A stretch of 64,000 bases of DNA, taken from the NCBI GenBank assembly GCA_021018815.1, contig JAITYX010000032.1, forward strand, positions 6,165,501 through 6,229,500, given 5' to 3'. The position numbers were made by a program, and so were the translations under genes. Below are positions 11,215 to 20,400 of the stretch, in pieces. The stretch's first letter is position 1. Each line of letters starts with the position of its first letter. The stretch is from Talinum fruticosum (lineage: Eukaryota; Streptophyta; Magnoliopsida; Caryophyllales; Talinaceae). The notes under the pieces were generated by a model that worked only from the letters and a program-made list of their open reading frames with translations, ran no database searches and was not told the origin of the DNA.

Positions 11215-11575
11215 CTTTTACCTAAGTTGGTTATTTAACATATTAGTATTTGAGCTAACTTCTTATTCTTTGTCTTTCATCAAACTGGTAGCGTGTGTGC
11301 TGATGGAGATAAGAAGTCAGGCTAGAGGCTGACAACTGAGGTCTAACGGAAAAAAATCGAGGCCTAAAGGACAAGTTACTGAAGCTCCATGCATACCACT
11401 CCAAAGATGGGAAACTCTACTTACAACGGGGTTGAAGCTTCCAATTCTAACTTGAAGGGAGTTAAAGCTGTGCAAGATAACCATACCCATCTCCTGATTC
11501 ATCCAAGGTCCAAAGAGATGGAAGATAATATAGTGAAGCTTGCGAATAAGCACAAGTTGTCAGAGACGTAAGGTA
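11215..11575 (+). repeat. Module shared with 13490-13970 (possible captured gene fragment)
   Basis: It shares ordered blocks with the unit in front of copy 4: AAGTTGGTTA, GCTAACTT, GTGTGCTGA, GGCTGA(A/C)AAC, AGGCC(T/C)AAAGGA, GAAGCTCCA/CAAGCTCCA, CACTCCAA and AAGCTT. The 60-codon ORF at 11389-11571 is rich in lysine and glutamate near its end. A degenerate trace also lies near 16090-16180. It is absent before copy 1. No known protein was recognised. Confidence 0.5.
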
Positions 11576-11784
11576 AATATTATAGAGCTCATTAACATTT
11601 TGAAAATCAGTTACAGACATAGTTCAGTTAAAACGATAGCTCCTAAACAACCAGAAGTTGTTCTCAAAGGAAGTGAATGTATCATTACTTGCTCATTTAA
11701 ATTTCCAACAAGTTGAAACATACATATAAATTGCAGATTTTTTTCCCCTTTGTTAGTTTGCTTCATTAACTGCTTTCATCACAT

Positions 11785-11895
11785 TTAATTACATAATTAA
11801 CACCAAAATGAAACCTTTTTTCCCCACAATGTAACCCCCAAACAACTTTGAATTGATCAAACTGTTTCACTCAGCAAAAATCACCTATAAATACA
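11785..11895 (+). promoter_or_regulatory. Promoter block of array copy 3 with TATA box
   Basis: TATAAATA at 11886-11893 lies 63 bases before the ATG, a normal plant TATA/5' UTR distance. Upstream are ATAATTAACAC, AAAATGAAACC, CCCCACAATGTAACCCC, TTTGAATT, CTGTTTCACTCA and AAAATCACC, in the same order as before copies 2, 4 and 6. Conservation of this block between diverging copies suggests a functional promoter. Confidence 0.65.
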
Positions 11896-11955
11896 TAAGC
11901 TCTTTTCATAATCTACACAACACAAATACAAGCTAATCACACACAAAATCAACCA

Positions 11956-12411
11956 ATGGCATCAGTAAATTCCAGCTTTGCATCCAAGGCCGTTTTGTTT
12001 GTTGTTTGTCTTGTTTTCTGCTTCCCTCTCCTGAATTTGATCCAAACATCCCATGCTGCTTCAGATAACAACACTAAAAACAAGAATGAATCGGGTTTGG
12101 AATGGTATCAAAAATCATTGCTGCCCACCGACACATCAAAATGCACAGACTCGTTCAAAGAAGCAGAGGTTTGTTTGATGGATTTCTGGACGAATTTAGG
12201 GAGGCCCTCAGCCAAGTGTTGTGAGGCACTGAAGAACATCGACAAAAGTTGTTTGCCTGCATTGATGCCTCTGCTTAACCCTTTCATTGGTCCCTTCCTT
12301 GAGAGTGTCTGTTCCTTTGCCAGTGGCAGTGGAGGCAGTGCTTTTCCTTTTCCGCCTTTCCTCCCCTTCCCATTCTCAGGTGCTAGCTCTCCTCCTCCTC
12401 AGGCCGCTTGA
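11956..12411 (+). CDS. Secreted cysteine-rich prolamin-like (ECA1/EC1-related) protein, array copy 3, intact
   Basis: A single-exon gene of 151 codons. Residues 1-34 form a signal peptide (hydrophobic core VLFVVCLVFCFPLLNLI, likely cleavage after TSHA). The mature part has six cysteines at 63, 73, 88, 89, 99 and 119, giving C-x9-C-x14-CC-x9-C-x19-C. This is the PF05617-type layout seen in EC1 egg-cell proteins and ECA1 gametogenesis-related proteins. The conserved core is KCCEALKNIDKSC. After the last cysteine comes an unusual tail of glycine/serine followed by alternating phenylalanine and proline (130-140), ending SPPPQAA. In this superfamily known members are secreted and several act in gamete or pollen-pistil interactions; a role here is inference. 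The start matches all siblings and sits 63 bases after a TATA box. It is the only undamaged copy. Confidence 0.85.
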   Translation: MASVNSSFASKAVLFVVCLVFCFPLLNLIQTSHAASDNNTKNKNESGLEWYQKSLLPTDTSKCTDSFKEAEVCLMDFWTNLGRPSAKCCEALKNIDKSCLPALMPLLNPFIGPFLESVCSFASGSGGSAFPFPPFLPFPFSGASSPPPQAA

Positions 12412-13489
12412 GGAAGAGGATTCCCGACATGATTGTGCATGAAAATGCCATGCACAATGCTTTTGTTGCTTTATGGTTTAGTTCTTAATCTTATGAGACA
12501 GAGACTGATAAAGAGACAGAGCAGTAACAATTTTCTTTTTATTTTCACAAGTACGGAAATTGTGATAGTCACGATCTTACTTTAAGCCATAGCTATTTTT
12601 TTCATTAATAAAGTTTGATTCAGGCTTAGCATCAGTTTACAATTTTTTTATTGAGACGTACAAATTGAATGTGACTGAGCCAATCTTTTTAATAGCACAA
12701 GATTATTGGTAATAAAAAGAGTCAAGAATGTCAAGATCAAAACCTAAAACCAGAAGTGGAACCTTGACAAGAATAATTATTGACAATGCATCAAACATAT
12801 GTCCAAAATGTATCTGAAATATCACAAACAACAAAGGTGTAATAAAAAAGCAAGAGGTGAGGGCATTGAGTTGCACCTATGCATACCCCCTTATCTAAAG
12901 TTCTGAAATTTCTAGTAGATGGTCTTTGAAATACTAGTGCTTGATCAGTGTAGGAAAGCAACGGCCTTACAACTCATCTAAAGCAGATAACCCATGTTGC
13001 AACTTTCAAGTTCCTAGCTGCTACTTCTCTTGGAATTCATCCAGAGGTTAATGTAATAGGAGTAATTAATGATCTCGATTTTGATATCCTCTCCTTTTCG
13101 TTTAAAATGATTGAGATCTTCCAAATCCCACCTCACAACTCATTGTTGTGCATGGGGTTCTGCTGAGGAAGAGGGAAGTGAATTTGTCTATGCATTCTGC
13201 AAGCAGATGATTCCCAAAACTGACTCCGCGATGCTTTAAGCTGAGGGAAAGAAAAACACCTCATCGAGCTCTTGACCCCCTTAGGGAGGTTAGTCAGATT
13301 CCTCTGACCTTTACTTCACTCTGTTTAATCCCTCTGGTAGGATGCAATATAAAAGACCTATATCCTATGCTTACAACTATATATGTTAGTTTAGACTTCT
13401 GTTTGAGGTGGACCTCGGATATGGTATTATAGCTTTTCTAACTGAATTTATAGTTCAAATCTCAATATAACTGAGCTCCTACTTAAACT
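12412..13489. other. Spacer after array copy 3
   Basis: The first bases (GAGGATTCCCGACAT...TTGTGCATG) match the 3' flanks of copies 1, 2 and 4. Around 13140-13310 there is a diverged match to the 10960-11080 region (GATGCTT..., CATCGAGC, TTGACCCCCTTA), so the unit structure continues. No gene was recognised. Confidence 0.5.
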
Positions 13490-13970
13490 TTTAGTTGAGT
13501 TAGTTCCTTCATCATATGTCTATGTCGTATTAGTTAAGTTGGTTAGTTGACATGTTCATCGCCTAGCTAACTTGTAGTGATCTTGCACTCTTGTGTTAAA
13601 GGGTTGGCAGTGTTCAGTGTGCACAAGACAATAGTTGTGTGCTGAGAGGCTGAAAACCGAGCTCTTAAGAAAAAAAAACCAAGGCCCAAAGGAGACAGTG
13701 CTCAAGCTCCAAACAGATCACTCCAAGGAGAGGGAAGTTTTCAATGATCACATAACAAAGCTTACTGAGAGATGCAAGCCTTTGGGGGAACCCATTCCAG
13801 TCTCCTTGATTCATTCAAGACAGAAGTTTTCAATGTTGACATAATGAAGCTTATTGATACATGTAATGCTTTGGAAGGAAACGTTGCCCCTTTGCTTTAT
13901 TCATTCAAGGAGATGTCCGATAATACAAAGAAGTTCACTAGAGTGCATATATACCAGTACCAACTGTGAA
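13490..13970 (+). repeat. Module shared with 11215-11575
   Basis: It shares ordered blocks with the module before copy 3. It contains a 69-codon ORF (13635-13844) with a charged helical look (KTELLRKK, KLQTDHSKEREVF) and an internal repetition: AGGGAAGTTTTCAATGATCACATAACAAAGCTTACTGA is followed about 80 bases later by GAAGTTTTCAATGTTGACATAATGAAGCTTATTGA (shown here only as similar blocks). It could be a decayed coding exon captured in the array unit. Family unknown. Confidence 0.45.
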
Positions 13971-14221
13971 TTTTGGATCCAGGGCATTATCCGCGTCATA
14001 ATCTTTGGAGAATAAACCTACTTATTATGTTTTTTTTTTTAATTTACGACTTACAAGATGTAAGAGGTGTTTCCCAAAAATGGTTCTTGAAGTTAATGCA
14101 TCAGATCAGTACTAACACGTTGAAACATACATATACTGATATACATACAACATTGCAGTTTTTTTTTTTTTTGGGGGGTGTTCTTTAATCGCATTTGAAC
14201 TGTTGTTATCACATTCAATGA

Positions 14222-14325
14222 GATAATTAACCCACTAAGAAACTCCCTTTCCCCCACAACGTAACCCTTAAAGCTCTGAATTCATCTATCCGTTTCATTA
14301 ACAAAAATTCACCCATAAATACATA
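14222..14325 (+). promoter_or_regulatory. Promoter block of array copy 4
   Basis: The same ordered blocks occur as before copy 3 (ATAATTAACCCAC, ACAACGTAACCC, GAATTCATC, CCGTTTCATT). The TATA-like CATAAATA at 14314-14321 is about 80 bases upstream of the ATG. Confidence 0.55.
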
Positions 14326-14399
14326 AACTTCACATCACAATTTGCCCAACACAAAGTTAGAAACACGATTAGCAAATCACTCACAGCACAAGTGAACCA

Positions 14400-14878
14400 A
14401 TGGCATCAGTAAATTCAGCCTCTACATTCAAGTCTAGTTTGATTCCTCTTCTTATTGTTCTCTTCTTCTCTCTCCTGAATTTGTTCCAAACGTCCCAGGC
14501 TGCTTCAGATTATATCAATTTCAACCCCACCAAACCCAAAAAGCAATCAGCTTTTAACTGGCATGATCAAAAACATGGTTTCCCAGCGACCCTTCAAGAT
14601 GCGCGGAATCATTCAGACAAGCCGAAGTCTGTTTGACAGATTTCTGGACGAATTTAGGACGTCCTTCAGCCAAATGCTGCGAGGCACTGAAGAACATCGA
14701 CTCAAGTTGTTTGCCGGCAATAATGCCTCTCCTAAACCCTTTCATTGGCCCCTTCCTTGAGGGTGTCTGTTCCTTTGTCAGTGGCAGCGCTGGTGGTGCT
14801 TTTCCTTTTCCTTTTCCACCTTTCCCCTTCCAATCCCCTGGCGGTGCCGGAGCTCCTCCTCCTCCGCAAGCCCCTTGA
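14400..14878 (+). CDS. Prolamin-like/ECA1 secreted protein, array copy 4 (one single-base frame break)
   Basis: The ATG at 14400 opens a signal peptide (cleavage near SQA/AS) and a 78-codon frame that ends early. At 14569-14573 this copy has five A where copies 1 and 2 have six. Allowing one more A, the frame runs through all six cysteines to the TGA at 14876-14878. It would give about 159 residues, with the KCCEALKNIDSSCLPA core, LEGVCSF around the sixth cysteine, and the phenylalanine/proline-rich tail ending PPPPQAP. Apart from this run nothing is damaged, so it is either a very recent pseudogene or, more likely given the other homopolymer breaks in the window, a functional gene with an assembly error. 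Confidence 0.7.
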
Positions 14879-15307
14879 GGAGGATTTCTGATCTTCTTGT
14901 GCATGGCATTGCCATGCCAAACTATTGCTTTGCTCTTTTCTTTCTAGCTTAATTCTACAAGAGACAAAGATGGTCAAATATAGACAATAGTAACAATTTC
15001 GTCTTCTTTTTTCCTTAGGAGAATATGGGTGTACGGTTTCTGATGAATTTGAGTTAGTCTTAGGGCCAGTTTGCCTTTTTTTTTTTTTTTGGGAATGTAG
15101 TTAAGGCTATTTTTATAATAAAATTATGAGTACTAAGATGATATACCATGATTTTCCCAATATTTTTCTCCAATCTATGCTACCTTATTTTACAATCTCC
15201 TTGTCTTAATTGTAGAATACACAGTACTTCAAAGAAATTCAACACTTTATTGAGAATCTGCACAACATAAATACAAGCAAAATCACACACAAAATCAAAA
15301 TCGGCAA

Positions 15308-15577
15308 ATGGCATCAACAAGCTACTTAATTCTCCTCCTTATTTCTTGCATTCTCTCCTACAATTGATCCAAACATCCCATGCTGCTCCAAATGACAACT
15401 TCTTAGGGTGGAATTGGTCCAATCAAAAACCATTATTACCCAGCGACCCATTAAAATGGGTCAAATCATTCAAACAAACAGAAGTATACTAGACAGATTT
15501 CTGGACGAATTTTGGGAGGCTTTCAGCCAAGTGTTGCGAGGCACTCAAGAACATCGACGAAAGTTGTTTGCCAGCAT
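15308..15577 (+). pseudogene. Prolamin-like/ECA1 array copy 5, truncated
   Basis: ATGGCATCAACAAG at 15308 matches the family start, and the upstream leader (ACACAAAATCAAAATCGGCAA) resembles the others. The signal peptide is shortened and out of frame, with a stop after CILSYN. The second-cysteine codon is replaced in GAAGTATACTAG, which also brings a stop. The core CCEALKNID survives as a diverged trace. The homology ends near 15577, within the equivalent of CLPAL, where LINE sequence takes over. The last two cysteine positions are gone. Confidence 0.8.
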
Positions 15578-15935
15578 TGTTTGCGAGGCACTCATAATCT
15601 TCCTGAAACTCCAGCGGCAATCTACCTTTGTTAGGACTGTATGCCATCTATCTTGTTTGAGATATATACTATGTATCCATTTCACCCAAAGGTTTTCTGG
15701 GTTCTACCAAAGCTGCTTGCCTACTAGAGCTTTATTCCATGCTCCGCTGGTTCTTATGCCGAGACCACCTTGTTTCTTTGGGGCACAAACTTCCTCCCAT
15801 GCTACAGGTATGATTTTGTGTGCATTATCTGAGCCTTTCCATAGGTAATCGCTACATATCCTCTCTACTTCTCTTCTACTCGTTTATCTGGGCAAATATA
15901 CTGCATACTCCATTCCCTTTACTCACAAGTGCACA
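15578..15935 (-). mobile_element. LINE (non-LTR retrotransposon) ORF2 C-terminal fragment
   Basis: Read on the minus strand, it encodes the typical plant LINE segment downstream of the reverse transcriptase: DYLWKGSDNAHKIIPVAWEEV, then KKQGGLGIRT, then WNKALVGKQLW, then WHTVLTKVDCRW. A stop interrupts after KQLW. It is only the end of ORF2, truncated at both sides, and it replaces the 3' half of array copy 5. Confidence 0.8.
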
Positions 15936-16244
15936 TGGGTGGAGCAGTTGTGAAAACCTTGGGGAGCGACCGACATTCATGTCATGCCAAAATTGCTTTC
16001 TCTTCTCTGACACCAGCATTTCGCTTCCTCTTCTCCGTCATTGATGAACATTAATACATCCAAAAATATAGTAGCACAAGTTGAGCATCTGCAAGAGGCC
16101 AGCTAGTATGTGTGCTGAGGGAGAAAAGTTAATAGCATGCGTTAATTTAGTCTTCTCCAAGAAGAGGGAAGTTCTCATAATATAACTTACTAACAATGAA
16201 ATATCAAAAGGCTTATAACTGTTGTTTCTTCCTTGAATCACATA

Positions 16245-16345
16245 ATTAACCCACCAAAACGAAACCCTTTTTTTCCCACAATGTAACCCCAGTAGCTTTG
16301 AATTCATAAACCCGTTTGATTCAATAAAAATCACCTACAAATACA
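16245..16345 (+). promoter_or_regulatory. Promoter block of array copy 6
   Basis: The conserved blocks are present (ATAATTAACCCACC, CCCACAATGTAACCCC, GAATTCATAAACCCGTTTGATTCA, AAAATCACCTA). The TATA box is degraded to ACAAATACACAA. Confidence 0.5.
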
Positions 16346-16422
16346 CAAACTGTCCTCCACAATCTGCACAACACAAATAGCATACAGCAAATAAAAAAAA
16401 AAACCAAGACTAACATCAAGAA

Positions 16423-16830
16423 ATGGCATCAATAAATTCAAGCTCAAAATTCAAGCCCTGTTTGATCCTCCTCCTCGTTTCCTGCTCTTGTCTGATCCAA
16501 ACATGCTACGCTGCTGCTTCATATAACAGCCTCCTCAACACCAGCAAAAACAAAAAGGGCTCGGATTTTGATTGGAACGATCAGAAAACATGGCTTCCCA
16601 GCGATCCACTGAAATGCACGCAATCCTTCAGACAAGCCGGGGTTTGCCTGATGGATTTCTGGACCAACTTTGGCCTGCCATCCAAGGCCTGCTGTGAGGC
16701 GTTGAAAAACATCGACTCCAACTGTTGGCCGGCATTGCTTCCTCTCATTAATCCTCTCATCGGTCACTTCTTGGGGGTCTCTGTAACTTTGCCAGTGGCG
16801 GCGCTTTTCCTTTCCCCCTTTCACCCCTAG
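16423..16830 (+). CDS. Prolamin-like/ECA1 secreted protein, array copy 6 (altered C-terminus)
   Basis: A 135-codon frame. It has a signal peptide (1-28, cleavage near CYA/AA), then an acidic/basic linker and the first five cysteines (CTQSF, VCLMDFW, ACCEALKNID, CWPAL). The core reads SKACCEALKNIDSNCWP, a variant of the sibling motif. After IGHFLG the frame differs from the siblings. The sequence around 16772-16785 is one base shorter than in copies 3 and 4. In the neighbouring frame it would continue with LCNFASGGAFPF, a proline/serine-rich tail and a TGA at about 16914-16916. As it stands the protein lacks the sixth cysteine and the usual tail. It is either a shortened variant or another single-base deletion artefact. 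It is the most diverged of the readable copies. Confidence 0.65.
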   Translation: MASINSSSKFKPCLILLLVSCSCLIQTCYAAASYNSLLNTSKNKKGSDFDWNDQKTWLPSDPLKCTQSFRQAGVCLMDFWTNFGLPSKACCEALKNIDSNCWPALLPLINPLIGHFLGVSVTLPVAALFLSPFHP

Positions 16831-16916
16831 TGCTAGTCCTCCTCCGCCACCTTCCACCCCTGGCAGCACTTCCGGTGCTGCTCCTTCGCCATCCGATGAG
16901 GAGTACCAGTGTTGAT

Positions 16917-17494
16917 TTGCTGCTGCATGATTCCCGCCAAATACCAATGCTTTGCTCTTTTCTTTCTGGTTTACTTCTAGAACAGAGACTGGAGGGAAAA
17001 ACAATGTGAAGATCAAAATGGAGTCTCACTCTAGGCTTCGGTAATTTCTTTAGGGATATATAGATTCTTAAAAGTTTTGACTAGCCCTGGAAGTTGGGAT
17101 TAATTTGTAATCCCCTTTAGCGAGTTATAGACTTGTCTGCTGTTAAATCGTATGTATTGCATACTTCAAATTTTCAATAATCTAATGATGGTTTCACCTA
17201 CTCAAAATGCTGTCTCATTTCTGAGGATAATAAAAATGTCGTAACATGGTATTTACAGGAAATATTGCCGGGTAATTGACCCAAAAGCTTTTATTGCAAC
17301 TGCTTTACATCCCAAGCTCAAATACCCAATTACATTATAAGCTACAAATTAATGGGCTTTCAGAAATCAAATACCCAAAAGCCTTATACAACCTTCACAA
17401 TTGAGTGGCATGAAAAATATACAAGTTCTTCCTTCTAAAGGTGTACACAAGAGGGCTTGTAATTAAGTGGATGGAAAATAAAAGGCCACTTAAT
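16917..17494. other. Spacer between the array and the transporter gene
   Basis: It probably holds the 3' UTR of copy 6 and, on the other strand, the 3' UTR of the transporter gene ending at 17495. No other feature was seen. A long minus-strand ORF here (16519-17016) is only the antisense of copy 6. Confidence 0.5.
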
Positions 17495-20400
17495 TCAATG
17501 CAGTTTCTCGGAAAAATTTTGAGGCTTGCTGCTTGCCAACGCCAACCAAACTATTGTGCCAGTCAAGTAGAAGAAGATTGACGGTGCAAACAGCGAAATC
17601 TGAATATGAGCACATAGATATCAGCAAACATAACATTTAAGATCATGAAATGATCCAAACCTATGAGCGAGAAAGAAGGAAAGCCTTACACTCCATGAAT
17701 GGGTGGAATCAAGAAGATAACCAGTCAGAGCTACTCCAATAATGCCAGGTACTGCGCCAACAGTATTCGTGATGCCCTATGGTCAAACATTCCGATACCA
17801 ATTTAGTATACTTTAGCAATCGAAGAGTTTTGAGAATCTTAACAAACTATCAAAGAGTTTTGAGGATCATCACAAATTATGGATATTCAGGGCAGTTTAG
17901 TTTCAATTTAAGGGCGTGATAACATGACCCAGGAGTGGTTCAATCCCATTAACCCAAAACAAAAACCACCACTCAGTGTTGGTCGGCTGAAGTACAATTT
18001 GCGAAGATCCCAATACAGCAACCTAGCAAGCTGAGTGGTTGTTTCCAAGAGACAATTAGCCCCAAAAACCAAATGGATTGATCTCATTTGATGCATAGTT
18101 GACAGGAAACAACATTCTACCCAGGTGCCCTTAAGAGAACCGTAATCTCTTTTGTGACCCTTTGACAGTTGCTTACAAAGTGTTCTCATAAATCCTGAGA
18201 TCCGTTCCCTCAAGGATAATAGTTTTTTTTTTTTTTTTTTACTCAAGCAAATGTGAAGACTGGAGTCTTAGAATGGTTTATCACTAACAGAACCCAATCA
18301 TTCATAGCATGTTCACAATGGGGATACTCCCAAATAATCAGTAAGCCAGATCCCAAGAAGTCTAAGTCAATTATTCATATGATGAATTAAAGCTCAATAA
18401 ATTTTCATACCAAAAGTATACTCGCATACTCAGGAGACATATCTTGATGTGTGCAATACAGCCCTGCAGCAAAACAAAAAAGTACAACATATAGTTATGT
18501 TGTTTCCATGCTAAACGAACAGTAAATTAACATTGTCCATTACCTGACAAAGCGAAACTTGAGAGGGCCAGGCCACTGGTGAGTATCCCCACTACTTCCC
18601 AAGGTGGCAACCCCAAATCCAATGACGAAAGAGTCATGCAGAGAGCAGGGGATAGGAAAGCTATAGTTTGGCATACCTTTCTCACCTGTATGCACAGGAA
18701 AGTAGTATGCCATCAACCTTGGGAGAAGTTGGAAGCAATTTCATAAGATACACACAGGTCATAATGTCATATTTCTTCATTTTAACAATTTCCTTTAAAT
18801 TCACACACAAAATCTGATCTACACCTAGTTTAGCCATCACTACTAACACACACGTCCTTGCACAAAGGTCCCCTAAACATTGGCTTGAAAACAAGTGATT
18901 TTTTTAGTGTTTTTATCAATTCCCAAGCAATTACAACTCACTATCCACTGACGATGTTGACCAGGATTATACTGCTATCTAATGCCTACATAACTAAAGA
19001 TTCTCTCCTTCCATCCAAGAAGAAAACTTTTATCTTCTTACCGTTGTGGTTTCAACTCCCTGAGTAATCAAATTGTCAGCAAATTGAGCTGCAAGATTGG
19101 TAACAATCACTGAGGCCAATGGAGGGAGCACAGAAACCTGAAAATAAAGTAAAAAAGCTAGTTATCTGATGATCATGACAATATATGATTCATACCTTTT
19201 AAATTTTCCACTATATAGTTTATTTTGAAGCTTAACTTGTTTAAAAGATGCTGAAACCATGGAATGAATGAAAATTCAAAGGATGGAAATCTTCACTTAT
19301 GAGTACTTGTCCATACACACAAGTGAGCATGCATCTGCAAATCCATCCAGAATACTTGTTTATTGCCATAGACACGGTTAAACAAGCCGTATACAAGATA
19401 TGGCAGTGTTTTTGCACGTCCAACGACCTCAATCCTCCCATACAGTATACCACAGACTCCGGCTTCATTCATTCATTCTTTCATACTTCCAATTCTTATT
19501 ATTTTCTGTTTTTTTTTTTTGGGTGGTGGTGAGGGGGAGAGCCTTGTATTTGCAGTTTGTCCATGTGCTTAAGTGCATGCATGCACGTCATTCATACACA
19601 CATAATTGGCAATGCTAAATAGTGAGTAAGATATATGCACAGTTGCACACAACATCATATATCAAAATCTTCCAAGAGAAATTATTTGATCAGTGATGGT
19701 TTAGGATTCTTTGATTGGTAATATAGTTTGATAAGTGATATGTGTTTCCACGACAATGAAACACAAAATTTGATAAAATTAGAGATGTATCTTTCTTTTG
19801 GGGTGAAATGGCCAAAGAGGAAGTGAAAGAACAAAAGCTTACCCAGGCAGCTTCAGCCAAATTAAGATCCAGCTCCTCACTGCAAGAGATGTAAACTCAA
19901 GTTCAATTTCATTGTGACTGCAGTCATTGAAACCCAAAAAGGTGAGGATTCTGACCTATTTGTTTTTGCTAATATTATTGAAGTGAAGCCATTGAAGTTT
20001 TCTACAGCATACCAATTTAATGAAAGAACAGAAGGGTGGAAAGAACTCTCAATTTTGTGTCAACATATATCTTATTTCCCTGTTCTGTAATATGCCCATT
20101 ATTATTTATTCAAAGATGCTAGGTTGGACATATTGTAAGAACCCAGGGACATAGGTAGGACCCAATTAATATTACAGATCCTATTCTAGTAAGATCAATT
20201 ATACCTGTATATCTATAAACCTATTTGTGTCAATAATAACCCAAACTACTGCGGGCATCAAATATATGACTAGGCCATGCTCCATCCAAATTAACTGAAC
20301 TAAACCATAACATAAAGTGACACATGAAGTTTCAAATGTACGCAATCTTCACCCTATGAATGAAAATCATCAAGGTGGTTCTCTGTTGGACTATATAATT

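Noticed and set aside
8814..14878. Calling array copies 2 and 4 translational frameshift genes
   Set aside because: The shift sites are different in each copy, and no conserved slippery site or pseudoknot is seen. Single-base deletion, real or artefactual, is simpler.
16519..17016. Minus-strand ORF of 165 codons
   Set aside because: It is antisense to array copy 6 and its proline/glycine-rich tail. Similar antisense frames occur behind copies 2 and 4 for the same reason.
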